From: Rhyacophila brunnea
Lineage: Eukaryota; Arthropoda; Insecta; Trichoptera; Rhyacophilidae
Direction: 5' to 3'
Assembly: GCA_022495005.1 (NCBI GenBank)
Contig: JAGYXB010001862.1
Location: forward strand, 372,001 to 436,000
Length of the DNA stretch: 64,000 bases
Position numbers and translations under genes: made by a program
The notes under the pieces: model-generated
The model's database searches: none
Told to the model about the DNA's origin: nothing
The model's input: only the letters and a program-made list of their open reading frames with translations
Part shown: one piece after another, positions 36,611 through 49,253 of the stretch
Layout: the number at the start of each line of letters is the position of its first letter
Numbering within the stretch: the stretch's first letter is position 1

Positions 36611-39600
36611 TTCTATCTTTTACCGTATAACACGGTACGAAATTTAGTTTATGTCTGCGTTTAATAAAGTGCGCTTTTTGAATAACGCAGTTTACATTTC
36701 GGATCCAAATATTATGATAGTCATAATGCGATGATCTTGTATGATGGAAAGCTGTCACAAAATGAAATGAAATCAACATATTGTGTGTCCCATGCAAATT
36801 TGAATTGAATTGAATTGAAAAATGATCTGGAAGAAAAAACTGGGTTGAAAGTATTCTATAGGTACCACATTGATAGATTGTGTAGGTACCTACTGATAGG
36901 TATTGGTTTACGGAGGGTGTTGATTTATACTTTTACACTTATTGAAAACACTGATTCAGGGACATTACGTGAGTATATTTCGCTTGACAGGAAACAATTA
37001 ATTATTAATAACATTTGTAATCGTAGGCTTTGGCGCGAAAAAGGTAGCGAATCGTATATAGAGGCGACGTAAGGGCTCAACAGGGGTAGGTAGCCGACTA
37101 ACCGTACCCACTTCTTGACCCTCAGTCCGCCCAGAAACAGATAACGGTAACTTTGTGTTTCTTTGTTTAGCTGTGCGTGCATCTTGGTCTAGCTTCGACT
37201 CGTTTACAGTGACAATAAATATGATTATATTCCAAACTCTATCGATTGGAGTATTTTTGATGGGGGGTTTAGGCATTAGGGTATTTGGTAACACTACTAA
37301 CTGAGCGGTAGATTTATGGTTTTGTGTGATGTTTCGTGAATTTACTATCAACGATAATGACAACATGTGTTAAGACTTAAAAGAGATTAAAGAACATAAT
37401 TCTTTGTTCGTTTTCTATAACGTACAAAGTATAACACTACGTCCATATCTAAAAGGTTATAAGAAGCTATCTTTTTCTATCGACTTTATATTTTCAATAT
37501 TTTACCAAAAAGTTTACATGATGAAGTGTTGGAAAATCGATGTTTATTCTTCATCTTTGAACAAAACGAATGAATCTCTTTCCGATCGGACGGGATTATT
37601 TACACAAGTTGTCAGTGATTTTATGACGTGGCCGTAATAAAACAAAACAGAGATGCGACTGACAGAAAGGATGCATCAAAGCCATTATCACACGTACAAA
37701 AGACATATTATTTTAAAAATACAATGTATTCTGAAAAACAACACGTTTTAACGTGAGATTCAAAAATATTATAGATTTTATGCAACATAATTCCAATAAG
37801 GTATTGGACATATTCTGTAAGTGCTACAAACCAAAATCATTTATTTAGTTGAGACTCATGGAATGGCCAATGAAAAGTCGTCACAATGCCATATGAAATT
37901 ATATATCTATCATTGTTTTGCAATATTTTAAGAGTACCTAAATCTGATTTAACTTATTCTAATACCGTAATCATCATATTATGTAGGTACCTATCGATTT
38001 AATTAGCAACGACTATTCTCAGCATAGAAACCGATTTTTTTTTAAATTTACCGTCCCCATGTTATATTCCATTATAATGTTAGTTCTTTAGAAACTTCAT
38101 TTAATTTTTAGTTCGTTATAATAATCTCGTATTTCAATTTTATTGATCAGATCTTAACAATACCTACTTATAATTTACTTAATATACTTAATAATTATAA
38201 TCGTTATTTACGTGATTTATGAATAACCAGTGGCGAACACTCCATACTAGGCGATTATTTAAGGCCTACCTTCTTAAGAAAAATATTTTTTAATTGCATA
38301 TTGACATATTTATATACTTAATCACTTCATTATTTTATGTTATATAAAAATAATTTATTTTGCCAACGAGAGATGTCGTATATGTAGGAATGTATTACAG
38401 TATTACACAGTTTACAAAACAATCTGCAAAGGTATTAAAAAATATACTACAGCGCGCCGTAAATAAACGCCGTGACGTCTCGACGTAAATAAATTTCCGA
38501 TTATGTGTGAATTAATTCTGAATTTTTTTCGTATGAACTTCACGTCTCGTAACCTCAGCAAGTCTGCTGATTTGTACGAAATAAGGAAAGCTCTTATCGC
38601 AGAGCCTAAAACATTTGCACATAATATTGTTGTCACGACTGCGCACTTTGTCCAAAATCATTAATAATTAGATAATTAAAAAAAATATTTTCAACTGCGT
38701 TTAATCGAATATTAATAAATAAGTAAGTAGGTATATATTGTTTTTAAAAATAAAAATAAATTTTATCTAATGATTTTTAATGGGTAGGTATATATGTTTT
38801 GAAAAATATGTAATTTAAACACATCGCTCATTTTTATGTCGTCAATGAGTTTTTGAAGTTTCATTGAATTATTATGTCGTTGTCATTTATTAGTGTGTAC
38901 CTATTCATTAGTAGTAAATAATATCGTACTTAATCTCGTAAGTATACCTGACAAGTGTGCTCTTTTTATCAGATCTCCACAGCCTACCTCTTTCCAAAAG
39001 TCACCCTTCGCCACTGTGAATAACAGTTCTTTCATAAAGAAAATTAAACTTTATTTAAAAATTATGATACGTAATAAATAAACGAATAGAGTAAAATATT
39101 TTGATAAATTTGTTACATTCGAGGTTTTAACAAATTGACGATTAATATATCGTCACTCTAATTATATATCAATTTTGGTTATATAAAGGTTTTTGATGAT
39201 TTTATGTAATTATGTGGTTTTATTAATTATATAACAGAAAAAATATTTTCAAAATTTTAAATAAATTTGTCACATCGGAGGTTTTAACAGCACAATGAAT
39301 AGGTAATGTCACTTAATCTGTTATGCATAACTCATTTCAAATTAAATTTGATGTCTTTTATGTGTGAATCTAGCATAGGATGAGATGAGATAAGTCTGTT
39401 TGATGTATTGTTCAGTGTAAAATGACCATTTGAGCGACGAGTTTAATTCTGATTCGTGTTTATATGATAGTTTAATGGCTCACTGTTACGACCTGGCCGG
39501 ATTGTTTATGTGCGATAAAGTAATGGCGGCTAATGAAAATAATCATTTATGAGGCCACATTTTGACTTATGTTGTTATTTGAGTGTGGACCGTTTCCAAT

Positions 39601-39621
39601 AAACTATGTAACTATGTAAGG
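36611..39621. other. Non-coding stretch
   Basis: No gene supported. A GAATT microsatellite lies at 36801-36818. A 122-codon minus frame at 36998-37366 overlaps other frames on both strands and has no domain. Two related blocks containing ATAAATTTGT-ACAT and GAGGTTTTAACA at about 39103 and 39260 show a local duplication. Confidence 0.45.
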
Positions 39622-39790
39622 CGCCCGCGATGGACGAGTGGCAGCAACTGTGGATTAGAGATTCATGTCCCGGTTGCCCCGTGTCTGATAATTCACAACC
39701 AAGGCTTGACCAAAACGAACCATAAGTATGAATGAGAAAGCTTTCGGCAAGTTTATATCTCCGCAAGATGCGTTAGACTAAGATAGAATT
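39622..39790 (+). mobile_element. tRNA-like SINE
   Basis: GCGCCCGCGATGGACGAGTGG is split here as GCGCCCGCGA and TGGACGAGTGG and matches the head at 5.25 kb. The following sequence GAGATTCATGTCCCGGTTGC is a worn B-box region. It does not fold as a tRNA. The 3' limit is approximate. Confidence 0.45.
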
Positions 39791-42521
39791 TCTACGGCTA
39801 AATTAAATATTTTTTGTAAACGTCGCCGGTAAATTTTGATTTGAATGATTAGATTCATTTAAAACTGCAAGAAAATATTGTGTTTGAAATTTATTGTTTT
39901 TGTGTTATTTTTAATTAATTTTGTAGAAACTTAACTTAACTAGAATAGGTTTAACTATGTTGTGTTTAAATATTTTAGCCATACTGAGAAGCAACATGAT
40001 GATATAACGTTTCATAGTTAAGTAAATAATAATAGTATTGAGGTTCTACTGTGCGTTATAAGCGAGAAACATGGCTTCATTTTGTCGAATAATAGCCACT
40101 CTCTTTATATTATTTCTCTGAGTTCACAAGTAATTTTTTTGTCAATATGTGTTTAGATTCAGAGCATAGACCTAATATTTTGAGTAGAGACAGATTTCCC
40201 ATAGGGTACCAAAATTCGTAGGATGCCTGGAATTTGAAAATAATCGATGATTTTTTTTATGCGGACGAATGAAGCTCTTCTGAAGAATGAAGGAATGAAG
40301 GTCAGCCTTTGTTCATTCCACTTGACGTTGTAAGCCCATCTCCTCTATGGGTGACTTAGCGGGTGAGTGCATATTGGGCTTCGTTCAAAACCTCATGGAA
40401 AGCTTTAGATGTAGGTATTACACCTAACAACGTCACGGCTCTATCTGAACCTTTACACCCTCTGGATATTTACTATATTGGGCTTAAATTGCTCGAACAA
40501 ACTACTATCAGCTCGGTCTCATTTATTGTCACAAATAAAAACCGGGCGCAATGTTGCCACTCTCTTCCGTTCACACATACTTGACCATACCTGGACAATG
40601 ACGTCACGTGGCTAGCCAAAACGAATGAAAACGAAACTCTGCACATACGCTGATGCAACATTTGGCTATTTAATTCTACCCGCGCCCAATGTCGAATGAA
40701 GTTTGTTACACGCGACAAGCAAATGTTTTTTCTATCAAAAATGTCATACCAACCATATATTATGTTACGTAGATGTAGGTACAAATTTGTTAAAAGTGTG
40801 TTTTGTGAATTAGGTACCTACACTAAAAAGATCGCATGTTTTCAAATTTTTTGAGCTTTCTGAGAAATCAACCGCCATACCTATTGCTTGAAAATTTACC
40901 ACTGGATATGCTTATATTACCTACCTAGAGTTTGTTTTTATATCAATAGGTATATATAATATTATATTTCATGACTTGTCACGGGCATTGTATCCATATA
41001 CTCGTAATTGGCTTTTAAATAACGTATTAGTGATATAAATTTTCCCTTATGTTATTTGCAGGACCACATAAAACTCCACGATGGCAGAAGAGTATTAATT
41101 TAATTGATAATTAATTTACTTTAATGAGCGTCTCACTGAACTGTTTTATATGGGCCTGCGTAGAGCGGTCATTTATGTCTTGCGAACAGAGGAAAAAACT
41201 TGTCCTAATGCCAAAGCCTTTGAGGTTAGATGCGTTTCACGTTACAGAGCGGATCGTAGTATGTATGCTGACAGTATCAGTTTTGTATTATTGACAACAA
41301 CATATTTATTGGTTAGTTTCTTTTATAGTTAAATTAATCCGAAATATCGGTTAAAATATCCATAGTTGCAAATATCGATATGAAGTGGTGCTTGTCCGGG
41401 AGGGATTTATTTATGAAAAAAAATCGCAAAATCAGTATCAAACGGTGTGCATGGATACTTTTTTGACGTATATAATACCGATTAATAAATAATATATTTT
41501 GTATAATATTTGAAAATTTTACTAATCGATTTCGTAAATTAAATTAGCTTTGATCACAAATACAGATTAAAACATACAATTACATAGGGCAAGCATAAGT
41601 TCGCGCCACTTCCTTCGGTACATCGCTAACTTTTACGCCTCCCGCCATGCAAGACATGCAGCGCGTAGATCACTTTTGTAGCAACATTGCAGGGTGAGGG
41701 AGGGCCGGCCACGCCGATGGAACCCTTGAGATTGTGCCATAAGGGTACGGAATTTCTATCTGACGGGATCTGCAAAACATGTCATTCGTGATTACTTCAA
41801 TCACCGAGGACTGCCGTGATCGAGTGTTTGTATGATTTATATGAATTCCATATTGAAAAAAATGTAGTTTTCTTAGAGTTGAAGACAGAGTTTTCATTTT
41901 AAATAAAATTAATTAAAACTTTTGTATTTGATATTAATTTGCTGTACAGTTGTTTTATTTAATAGGTAGGTACCTACGTCAAAATTTTTATTATTTATAT
42001 TTATGATTGCTTTAGCATGAGAATTTTTTTTAAATAAGTATGTACGAAACTTTACATAATCGTTACATTTTTATTAAATACCTTGGTGCTCTGAAAACTT
42101 ATATGATACCTAGTAGGTATTGGGTAGTTAGTATTACTCACAATTAATATTTGTTGGAAAATGGAAGATAGTTATTCTGAATTTTATTGTATTGACGAAA
42201 TGCCGCTATTTATCATTATCATATTATTATTATTTAAGGTCAAAAGACCAATAAATATTTTGGAGATCTTAATTTAGGCATGCATAGATAGTTTGTTTCA
42301 AAGGCAATGATGATGCTCAGAAAATGGCTTGGATATATTTTATGAACTGCAAGCAGTGAATCAGAAAAGACATACCACCGGCGAAGCTATAAGTTTGAGC
42401 TTTTGCAGAATTTATGACCGACGGGGGAAAGTTACATGAAAGCACCGCTGGGAGCGCTGCGAGCACAAACTTTGGTTAACTTCCGCCGTTGGACAGATTT
42501 TCTTCTTTTTCTTCGCGCTTA
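39791..42521. other. Non-coding stretch with GC-richer patches
   Basis: Patches at about 40260-40700 and 41600-41830 are less AT-rich. Frames there (40363-40584, 40473-40784, 41670-41897) overlap on both strands or lack motifs. A CRE/E-box pair is listed separately. Confidence 0.4.
40599..40610. promoter_or_regulatory. Overlapping CRE and E-box
   Basis: TGACGTCA (40599-40606), a perfect cAMP-response element palindrome, overlaps CACGTG (40605-40610), a canonical E-box, in a GC-richer block. Such sites can bind bZIP and bHLH factors. No transcript start or gene can be tied to it. Confidence 0.25.
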
Positions 42522-42555
42522 TATATAAGAACAACTTAGACAATCAATGTCACAG
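42522..42555 (+). promoter_or_regulatory. Possible core promoter
   Basis: TATATAAG at 42522-42529 is followed about 30 bp later by an initiator-like TCACAGT (42550-42556), the spacing of an arthropod TATA/Inr promoter. The upstream block is less AT-rich. The first ATGs downstream give only very short frames. Confidence 0.25.
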
Positions 42556-42804
42556 TTTTTGATGGATGGCGGAATGAGCGAATAAGTTAAACCACGGTGT
42601 GTATTGCCCTGCTTCTGTATTTGCCTTCCTTGGAGTGCCTAATTTTTCTGACATACACCATGGTCTAAGATTATACAGATGAATCATTGAAATGGCACTC
42701 TTTATATACCATATTCACCAATTTAAAATAATGTATTTTCGTGTTAATTAAATGTTTTTATTATACTGTAGATTATAGACTATATTTATTTAGATTATGT
42801 TTCT

Positions 42805-42885
42805 TGATGACTCACGTAGGAGTAGTTGGTAAAGCGTTCGTCTGTAAAACGAACGGTGCGGATTCGAAATCAGTATCTAGTAAAA
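42805..42885 (+). mobile_element. tRNA-Tyr-like SINE head
   Basis: The D-arm-like TAGTTGGTAAAGC precedes a perfect 5-bp anticodon stem (TTCGT/ACGAA) with loop CTGTAAA, giving anticodon GTA (Tyr). A worn T-arm GGATTCGAAATC follows. Acceptor and T stems do not pair properly, so a working tRNA gene is unlikely. A tRNA-Tyr pseudogene or SINE fits better. Confidence 0.5.
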
Positions 42886-42984
42886 ATTACCTGTTGTTTT
42901 TTCAATATGTGTTTGATACCGAGTAAGGATTCAATTAATGAAATAAACACTATTCGTAAAACTATCTGTGAATGTCACTTCTAC

Positions 42985-43799
42985 CCTGGGGGGACATGCT
43001 CGTCAAAGGTCAAAATTGAGTTTTTATTGTATTTTCAAACCATGATCCTGGACACTCCTTAAACGTTGTAGATAATCTATTTATATAATTTTGAAGCCTT
43101 ATTATCCTTTATAGTTATTTTAAACATTTGATGACTGCATAAAGTATTTTCTCCCTATTTTAATTATAGTTTGTCAATTTATGGCTACAGCCGTATGTTG
43201 TAGCTTAACCACTGGGGAATAACAAAAGTAATGGCGTATTAAAAAAAAACACTACCTTATTCTTAGGTCAATAATTATTATAAAGCAATCATTATTCATA
43301 AGATGTTTATCACACTTGAATGGTCAAAGACATAGCTTATAATAAGTCTCTTTAGAATCATCTTCAAATGTGTTAATCTTGCCGATTTTTTGAATAATAA
43401 AATGCCTAATTCTTGTTGAATTTGGGATCACAGAGATTATCAATATAATTTTTTATCGTGAATATTTTACAAAAATTATCTCGTAATAAATTATTCTAAT
43501 GGTTTCATAAATGCGTTTAAAAATTAATAAACGTAAAAAATCTTAACACCACTGCACAGTTATGTACCGAAATATGACTATATTCTAAAACATTAGAGCG
43601 AGAGGTTTAAAAGAATACTATTTTATGTAACAAAAATACTTTATGCAGTCATCAAATGTTTAAAATAACTATAAAAGATAATAAGGCTTCAAAACTATAT
43701 AATTAGATTATCTACAACGTTTAAGGAGTGTCCAGGATCATGGTTTGAAAATACAATAAAAACTCAATTTTGACCTAGGACGAGCACGTGGGCCGTTAA
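42985..43799. mobile_element. Large fold-back element with 160-bp arms
   Basis: Arms at about 42992-43153 and 43632-43795 are near-identical complements. Both contain GGTCAAAATTGAG, AACCATGATCCTGGACACTC and GCCTTATTATC. The 478-bp centre has no long frame. TTAA follows the right end (43796-43799), as in piggyBac-type elements, but the left end has TCTA, so that assignment is open. Frames at 42741-43062 run into this repeat. Confidence 0.85.
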
Positions 43800-44160
43800 A
43801 AGCAAAATAACATACTTTTTATATACCTACATTATACTTTCTTATGTTGTTATTAGTGGTTTTGGTTACTTGGAGGCTTGGATCGTTGGTGGTTATAAAT
43901 GGCAACTTTTGAACATTATGCTTAGTAATAAATCCTCACTGAGTATTAAAATATAGCAATAGTCTTGATTTGATGATGTTTGCATTCATTCTGAAATAAG
44001 TATACACATTATATTCAAATGTTGTTAAGTACTTCACATTCTAAGGAAGATACTGCCTCATATTATTCATGAAACATCGTCACTGTTGTGGATTATTTAA
44101 AAAAAGAACATTTATAAGTTTTTATATTAATGAGTTTTTATATTTAACACAATTACACAA
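43800..44160. other. Non-coding stretch
   Basis: Nothing recognised. Confidence 0.5.
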
Positions 44161-44257
44161 TGCTTACGGGCCCTTTTAATTAATTTTGTAATTAACGTGT
44201 TCATTTGCATTTGAAAAGTAATTAGAAAAAACACAAATTTGTGCGGCCCGTAAGCTA
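44161..44257. repeat. Small inverted repeat
   Basis: GCTTACGGGCC and its complement GGCCCGTAAGC bound about 97 bp of AT-rich sequence. It may be a short MITE. No target duplication is seen. Confidence 0.4.
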
Positions 44258-44605
44258 TGGGTTAAAAAAAGGTAATAGGTACTTTATACCACTTTTAATA
44301 AGACACACTATTTTAAATATGACGAGTTTCGGGCTGATCTTTACAACTGAAATATAGAAAAAAAAATACAATATTAAAATACAATTAGGTACCAATAAGA
44401 AATAAAATCATTAGTACCTAATCGTTTATTATAATCTTTATTTAATAAATTATTAGCTTAGCACCTACAACTACCATATAATATATAGTTAAAATACAAC
44501 TACTTTGATTTAATTACAATACTGGCCGTTCTATCTTGGAGAATATTAATAGAATACGTCATCAAAGCGTCGATTTATTTCTTTAAATCATTTATATACT
44601 TACCA
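44258..44605. other. Non-coding stretch
   Basis: AT-rich sequence without features. Confidence 0.45.
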
Positions 44606-44680
44606 ATAGTTCAGGGCCTAGAGCATTCATCCGGACAGTGAAAGGATATAAGGTTCGAGTCCCACTTGCCCTATCTTTTA
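44606..44680 (+). mobile_element. tRNA-like sequence
   Basis: AGGGC and GCCCT at the two ends form a 5-bp acceptor-like stem, and GGTTCGAGTCC is a perfect B box. The D-arm is degenerate (CTAGAGCATTC). It is best read as a tRNA pseudogene or SINE head. Confidence 0.5.
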
Positions 44681-45966
44681 TTACTTACTTAGGTATATCA
44701 TTATTTATCAAAATATTTTTTTACAAAACAAATTTTATAATAAATAGGTAGGTATGCACCTATTATTACCACGTTTTTCTTAGCTCGTATTCTTGTTTGT
44801 CCGGTGGTTGTTTATCCAGTACAAATCTTGCAATCGATTTTTAACTAATTTCCCGACTAGCTAGACATTTGAAACTTTTAGAATATTTCAGAACACGATG
44901 CCAATGCATTCTTTTAATACTTTTAGCCATCTTTAAGTAGAATTGAATTCATTTTCTGTTAATTCTGTTTTGTATGAAAAGTTATTTTGGAAGAAATCCG
45001 TAATCCAATCCACTATTATTGGTTGCTAGAGGGTGGTCCTAGCAACAAATTATTAATAAACACGTGCGTTACTATGGAAATCAAAATGACATTTCAGTAT
45101 TCTATATTTTGTTTGTTTGTTGCAAATAGCAAAAAAATGATTTGTTGTCAATTGCCTTATTTGTCCTAAATTATTAATACATAGAATTGTTAAGTTAATA
45201 TGAATCAACAGAAAATTTAAAAACGCGGTATATAAAAAGCTCTCTTTATATTGTAATTGTTTTTATAGTTATATTATCAGAAAATATAAGTAGATGAATT
45301 GACAAATTGAACATCTTAAATGTTTTGAAAACATACAAACATTGAATTTACGATTTGTTTATTAGGTTCGTTAAATCCAATGTGTCCATAATTTTATAAT
45401 GAATTGAGTGTTATATTGATATTGATCTGCATTGTAAAAGGATATGCAGTAAATTATTAAACAAATTTCAAGGATTCTCGTTATCTAAGATATAAATTTA
45501 TATGATTTTCAGAACATTTTTTTTCGTCATTGCCTGAATTATGTTAACATTATTGTGTGTTAATGCTTCGCTGCTATCTGAGATTCAATTTCAACGTCCG
45601 TTTGATATAACACAGACGTATAAAGCGCGTACAAAATATTGTATTTCTTTGGTGAGACCATGAATATGGACACTACAAAGGGTTTTATTGCTGTCACCCT
45701 CATATACTTTTATGCTAACAACAAGGCACTGACGTTAATAAGGAATGTATTAACACGGCAAGGATAATGCCACACATGTTTAAGTCCGAGTTTATGTCAC
45801 ATATTATTTCGTCAAGTCACTCTAAACCTTTTTAGTCCTTAATTTTAATGTTGATTAAGATTTCTCTTTTAAATCATGACTCAATTTTCAAAGTCTAATC
45901 TGAGGCTTATTGAGCTGTATATTTATAAACTTTTATTAGGTATATTTATATAATATTAATGATCAG
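44681..45966. other. Non-coding stretch
   Basis: No gene supported. The plus frame at 44987-45169 has no motif. Confidence 0.5.
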
Positions 45967-46495
45967 TTACAACGTGGTCATCAAGCCAATCGTCATGTAT
46001 GGATGTGAAACGTGAAGTTTAACAGAAAAACAAGAAAAGGCGCTCCAAGTGTTTGAAAACAGAATCCTCCGGAGAATACTTGGACCCGTCAATGAGAACC
46101 ACCGGTGGCGCATCCGCACAAACGCTGAGCTCTTCGACCGATACCAACCTAGAATCACTAATATTCTGAGGTCAAGAAGGCTCAGATGGGCGGGCCACGT
46201 TGTACGATCTGAAAGATCTAGAACTCTCTATAGGATTTACAAAGGCACACCAGCTGGCACTCGACCTCTTGGCCGCCCTCGACGGAGATGGGCGGACAAC
46301 ATTCAAAGGGATGCGGAAAGGCTAGGGATAGTCAACTGGGAAGAGAGAGCGCTGGACAGAGATGCCTGGAGAAACGTTGTGCAGTCGGCCATGGACCTGA
46401 ACGGCCCCTAGCGCCAGTTTAATAATAATCAGTTATTTCCCGTGGGGGTAGGCAAGACATGCGTTGCTTAGAGGTGGCAAAGTAAAGAAAGTACC
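45967..46495 (+). pseudogene. 3' end of a non-LTR (RTE-like) retrotransposon pol
   Basis: Translation from about 45974 gives the C-terminal part of a LINE polyprotein: an I-V-M-Y-G-C-E-T block, then FENRILRRILGP, a WRIRTNAEL segment, RRLRWAGHVVR and GRPRRRWADNI, ending with TAG at 46409-46411. A TGA at 46013-46015 replaces the tryptophan expected in the CETW motif, and everything upstream (endonuclease and most of the reverse transcriptase) is missing. The copy is thus 5'-truncated and dead. The 3' UTR after TAGCGCCA runs to about 46495. The assignment rests on these family motifs; the clade is less certain than the class. Confidence 0.8.
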
Positions 46496-47068
46496 TATAC
46501 TATCATTAAGTTCAACTTTTGAAAGTAGTGCCGGTTTACCATTAAGAGGACGATGCGGTAGCTTCGTTAGAAAGTAGAAAACACAAGTAGGCCTCCAAAT
46601 CTGTCAGTGCATCATGTACCGAAAGGTATCGCTAATTGAAAGGAGGTTTCGTAGAAATGCTCTAATCCTCAGTAGATGATAATATGCACGAGTATCTACG
46701 TATTTTTTTCAAGATTATAGTTGCATTCATCTATTTAAGATAGTAAAATAAATAGATAGATGCGCCTAACAATTTTGCATAAAATTTGAGATTATAAATG
46801 AAAACGATGGCATTCTAAGTCTGCTTTGGGGCAGAATTTTGCCTAGAGACGTCACTATATACTTATGATCATAAAAACAACGCAACGATACATAATATCA
46901 CATATTAGTTTCAACCATGTGCCATTCTAATAATTTATAGTTGCAGGTTAAGTTCTCTGAAACATTTAGATATACAAAAACGCTTTGATATTTGGCTGAG
47001 CTATAAACATCTTAAGATTAAGTGATATGTAATTAGTACGTGTAACTTCTTAGATTTTCAAGGGTCGT
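46496..47068. other. Non-coding stretch
   Basis: No feature was recognised. Confidence 0.45.
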
Positions 47069-47269
47069 TCATCTTTGATCATCATAAAGCGGACATTGAC
47101 GAACAACATGGCTTATGTATTCCATTGTCGCTTCCGCATTGCCATTCAGGATCACTGAGTGAGCTAGAGATGCTGCGAGATTATAGTTATCAGCTCTGTA
47201 GCAATCAATTGTTACAATCAATGTTTCCCTATCTAGCATTTTAATGGCGTACCAGGGTTTGGCTTTGAC
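47069..47269 (-). pseudogene. LINE pol C-terminal remnant
   Basis: The minus-strand translation contains CYRADNYNLAASLA and, further on, SHVVRQCPLYDDQR before a stop. This matches the C-terminal region of R1/Jockey-type LINE polyproteins, where a Cys-rich H-x-x-x-x-CP-x-Y segment follows the reverse transcriptase or RNase H. The usual upstream Cys pair is lost (ILNGNAEAT in its place), and no neighbouring pol sequence is visible. It is an old fragment. Confidence 0.6.
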
Positions 47270-48713
47270 GATTTAAAATACTTTTGCCTGTTATTTTAAC
47301 GTATTCTCTGTTTTAGTTATAACTGTTTTCATGTAACGAATGCTACTTTCTTAGTATTATTTATTCAATAAAACAGTTTAATAACCATGAATATTAGAAG
47401 ATATCACTGTAGGTGTAGATACTATAGATTTACTATAAGTGTTAAATAATTTCAATGATTTTCACATAAAATGAATTAATGCTATCTAAAATAGTAAATT
47501 TGTTTTTCGTAAGTTTATATGTCACTGTTGGTTATTGTGGTTAAAATAATTATTGATCAAACTTGTCTTAAAATATGATTTTTAGTAAAGTATCAATGGT
47601 TCAATTTACCTGGTAAAGAATCAAAAGGTGTCCACTGAGTGATGATCTCTCCTTCAAGTATCATCCCACACCACACACATACATAAACATATATACATAT
47701 AAACACCTCTTCTTGCAATGTCAGCAACTTTTCAAATGTGATTATTTTTTGACTATCGGCTGCTAGGGACTTCATAATAACTCAATAATATATATTATCA
47801 AGCGTTATTTAGGTAGGAACTATTTAGTTTGGACATACCTGTGCGTAGGCATATGTGTATAATTATTAATAACTTTTAAAACGTTTAAACATATTCTCCC
47901 GATTATGCATGGTATCTTCCTAGGTATATATTATATTCTATTGATATTACAATGTAAATCTATGAGCACGGGTTTTTTTTAATTGTAGGTAGGTACCTAC
48001 TGCTCATTTTTTTGTATATGCAATGACATTGTTACTAATATTTGTCACCGTAAAATAATTATAATTTAGATTATTTGTATACTAGAAAAATAAATTCCAA
48101 TGATTGTAGTTTTTTATATTTTAAGTAATTAATTGTATCATGCGATCTAAAAGTAACTATGAGGAATTCTATTATTATTCTCGTGTATTCAGAAGCAATA
48201 TAATTATATCAATTGCCGAAGCCTGTGAAATTACGTTAAAGTCAATCGACCCAAAATCATAATATAATTACCTATCATGTCCCGTTGTCATGAAAATTAA
48301 TGAATCATACTGTCAAATATTGGACGGCTTGATGGGCAGTAAAATATAATAAACACAACACAGGCACCAATAATTAATTCGTTTAAAAGTTTATGACATC
48401 ATATTTGGAATCTAACCATGTTTTAACATTTACTGATTTATTAAATTCGTGTGTCTACAATATAATATAAAATATTACAAGAATTCGTAAGTAAATAGAA
48501 TATAAGCAAGTAAATTTATATCAAATTGTATTGTTAGTTTACGAAATGTTTATAAAATTATATTATGTTATTGCTACTTAATTTATATAATCTGTTTCGT
48601 ATTTTGAATAAGTAGGTGTGCCTACGGGTTATAGACAAAAGTTTTCCTAAGTCAATTTATCATCATCATCATTATTGCCAGAACAACTCAATGCAAGTCT
48701 TAGAAAAGGAAAC
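47270..48713. other. Non-coding stretch
   Basis: No gene supported. A minus frame at 47593-47775 has no motif. Confidence 0.5.
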
Positions 48714-48970
48714 GTTTGTCGTTTTTTTTCTTTTTTTTTCTTTATTTGGAAGCAATTGAGCTCTTCTCTGAATGGAAGGCTATTCTGCTTTACAATGGTT
48801 TACAAAAGTATACATACATTTTTTTTTTAACGACAGGCATAAATAGTTACATTATTAATGATACAGAATTACATTTTTGTTACACTATACACTAGACATT
48901 TACGTTACATTTTTGGAGAAATTCATGTACAATTTTCATAACTGAAATATTTGGTTTTGCCAGGAACGAA

Positions 48971-49249
48971 TTAATCGTAAAAGGAGGGTATAACCTGCAT
49001 AATAATGAAAATTATACCTCCTCCTCTGGCGTACGTCCTGTCTCGCCGAAGCACCATAAAACCTGGGAAGCTAAGAACTATGTGAGAAATGGTGTCGTTT
49101 AACCATGTTTCCACGCCTATAAAAATATCAATTTCATCTAGCATCACTCTAAGTTCCTCTAGTCTATTAAGAATGCTTCTTGTATTCCAGAAAACAATAC
49201 GTATATCAGATTGAATAAATTGGTTAACTTTGTTGCTGGAATTATGCAT
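48971..49249 (-). CDS. ORF2 stub: apurinic-type endonuclease N-terminus
   Basis: The frame starts at an ATG at 49249, only four bases after the ORF1 stop (TAA, CATA, ATG), an arrangement suited to termination-reinitiation. Its 92 residues show the start of the LINE endonuclease domain: VFWNTRS (Asn22), IGVETWL (catalytic Glu47) and RRDR followed by GGG (69-78). In intact elements this domain runs on for some 150 more residues and is followed by reverse transcriptase. Here the frame leaves the domain after GGGIIF and stops at 48971, at the apparent deletion junction. The product cannot cleave DNA or copy RNA. The open frame also extends upstream to 49294 without an ATG. Confidence 0.8.
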   Translation of the reverse strand: MHNSSNKVNQFIQSDIRIVFWNTRSILNRLEELRVMLDEIDIFIGVETWLNDTISHIVLSFPGFMVLRRDRTYARGGGIIFIIMQVIPSFYD

Positions 49250-49253
49250 TATG

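Noticed and set aside
36998..37366. 122-codon minus-strand frame overlapping frames on both strands
   Set aside because: There is no recognisable motif, its composition does not stand out, and competing frames cover the same bases.
37900..38000. Frequent TAGGTACCTA and GTAGGTA motifs considered as regulatory sites
   Set aside because: They occur throughout the window at high density, so they reflect genome-wide sequence character.
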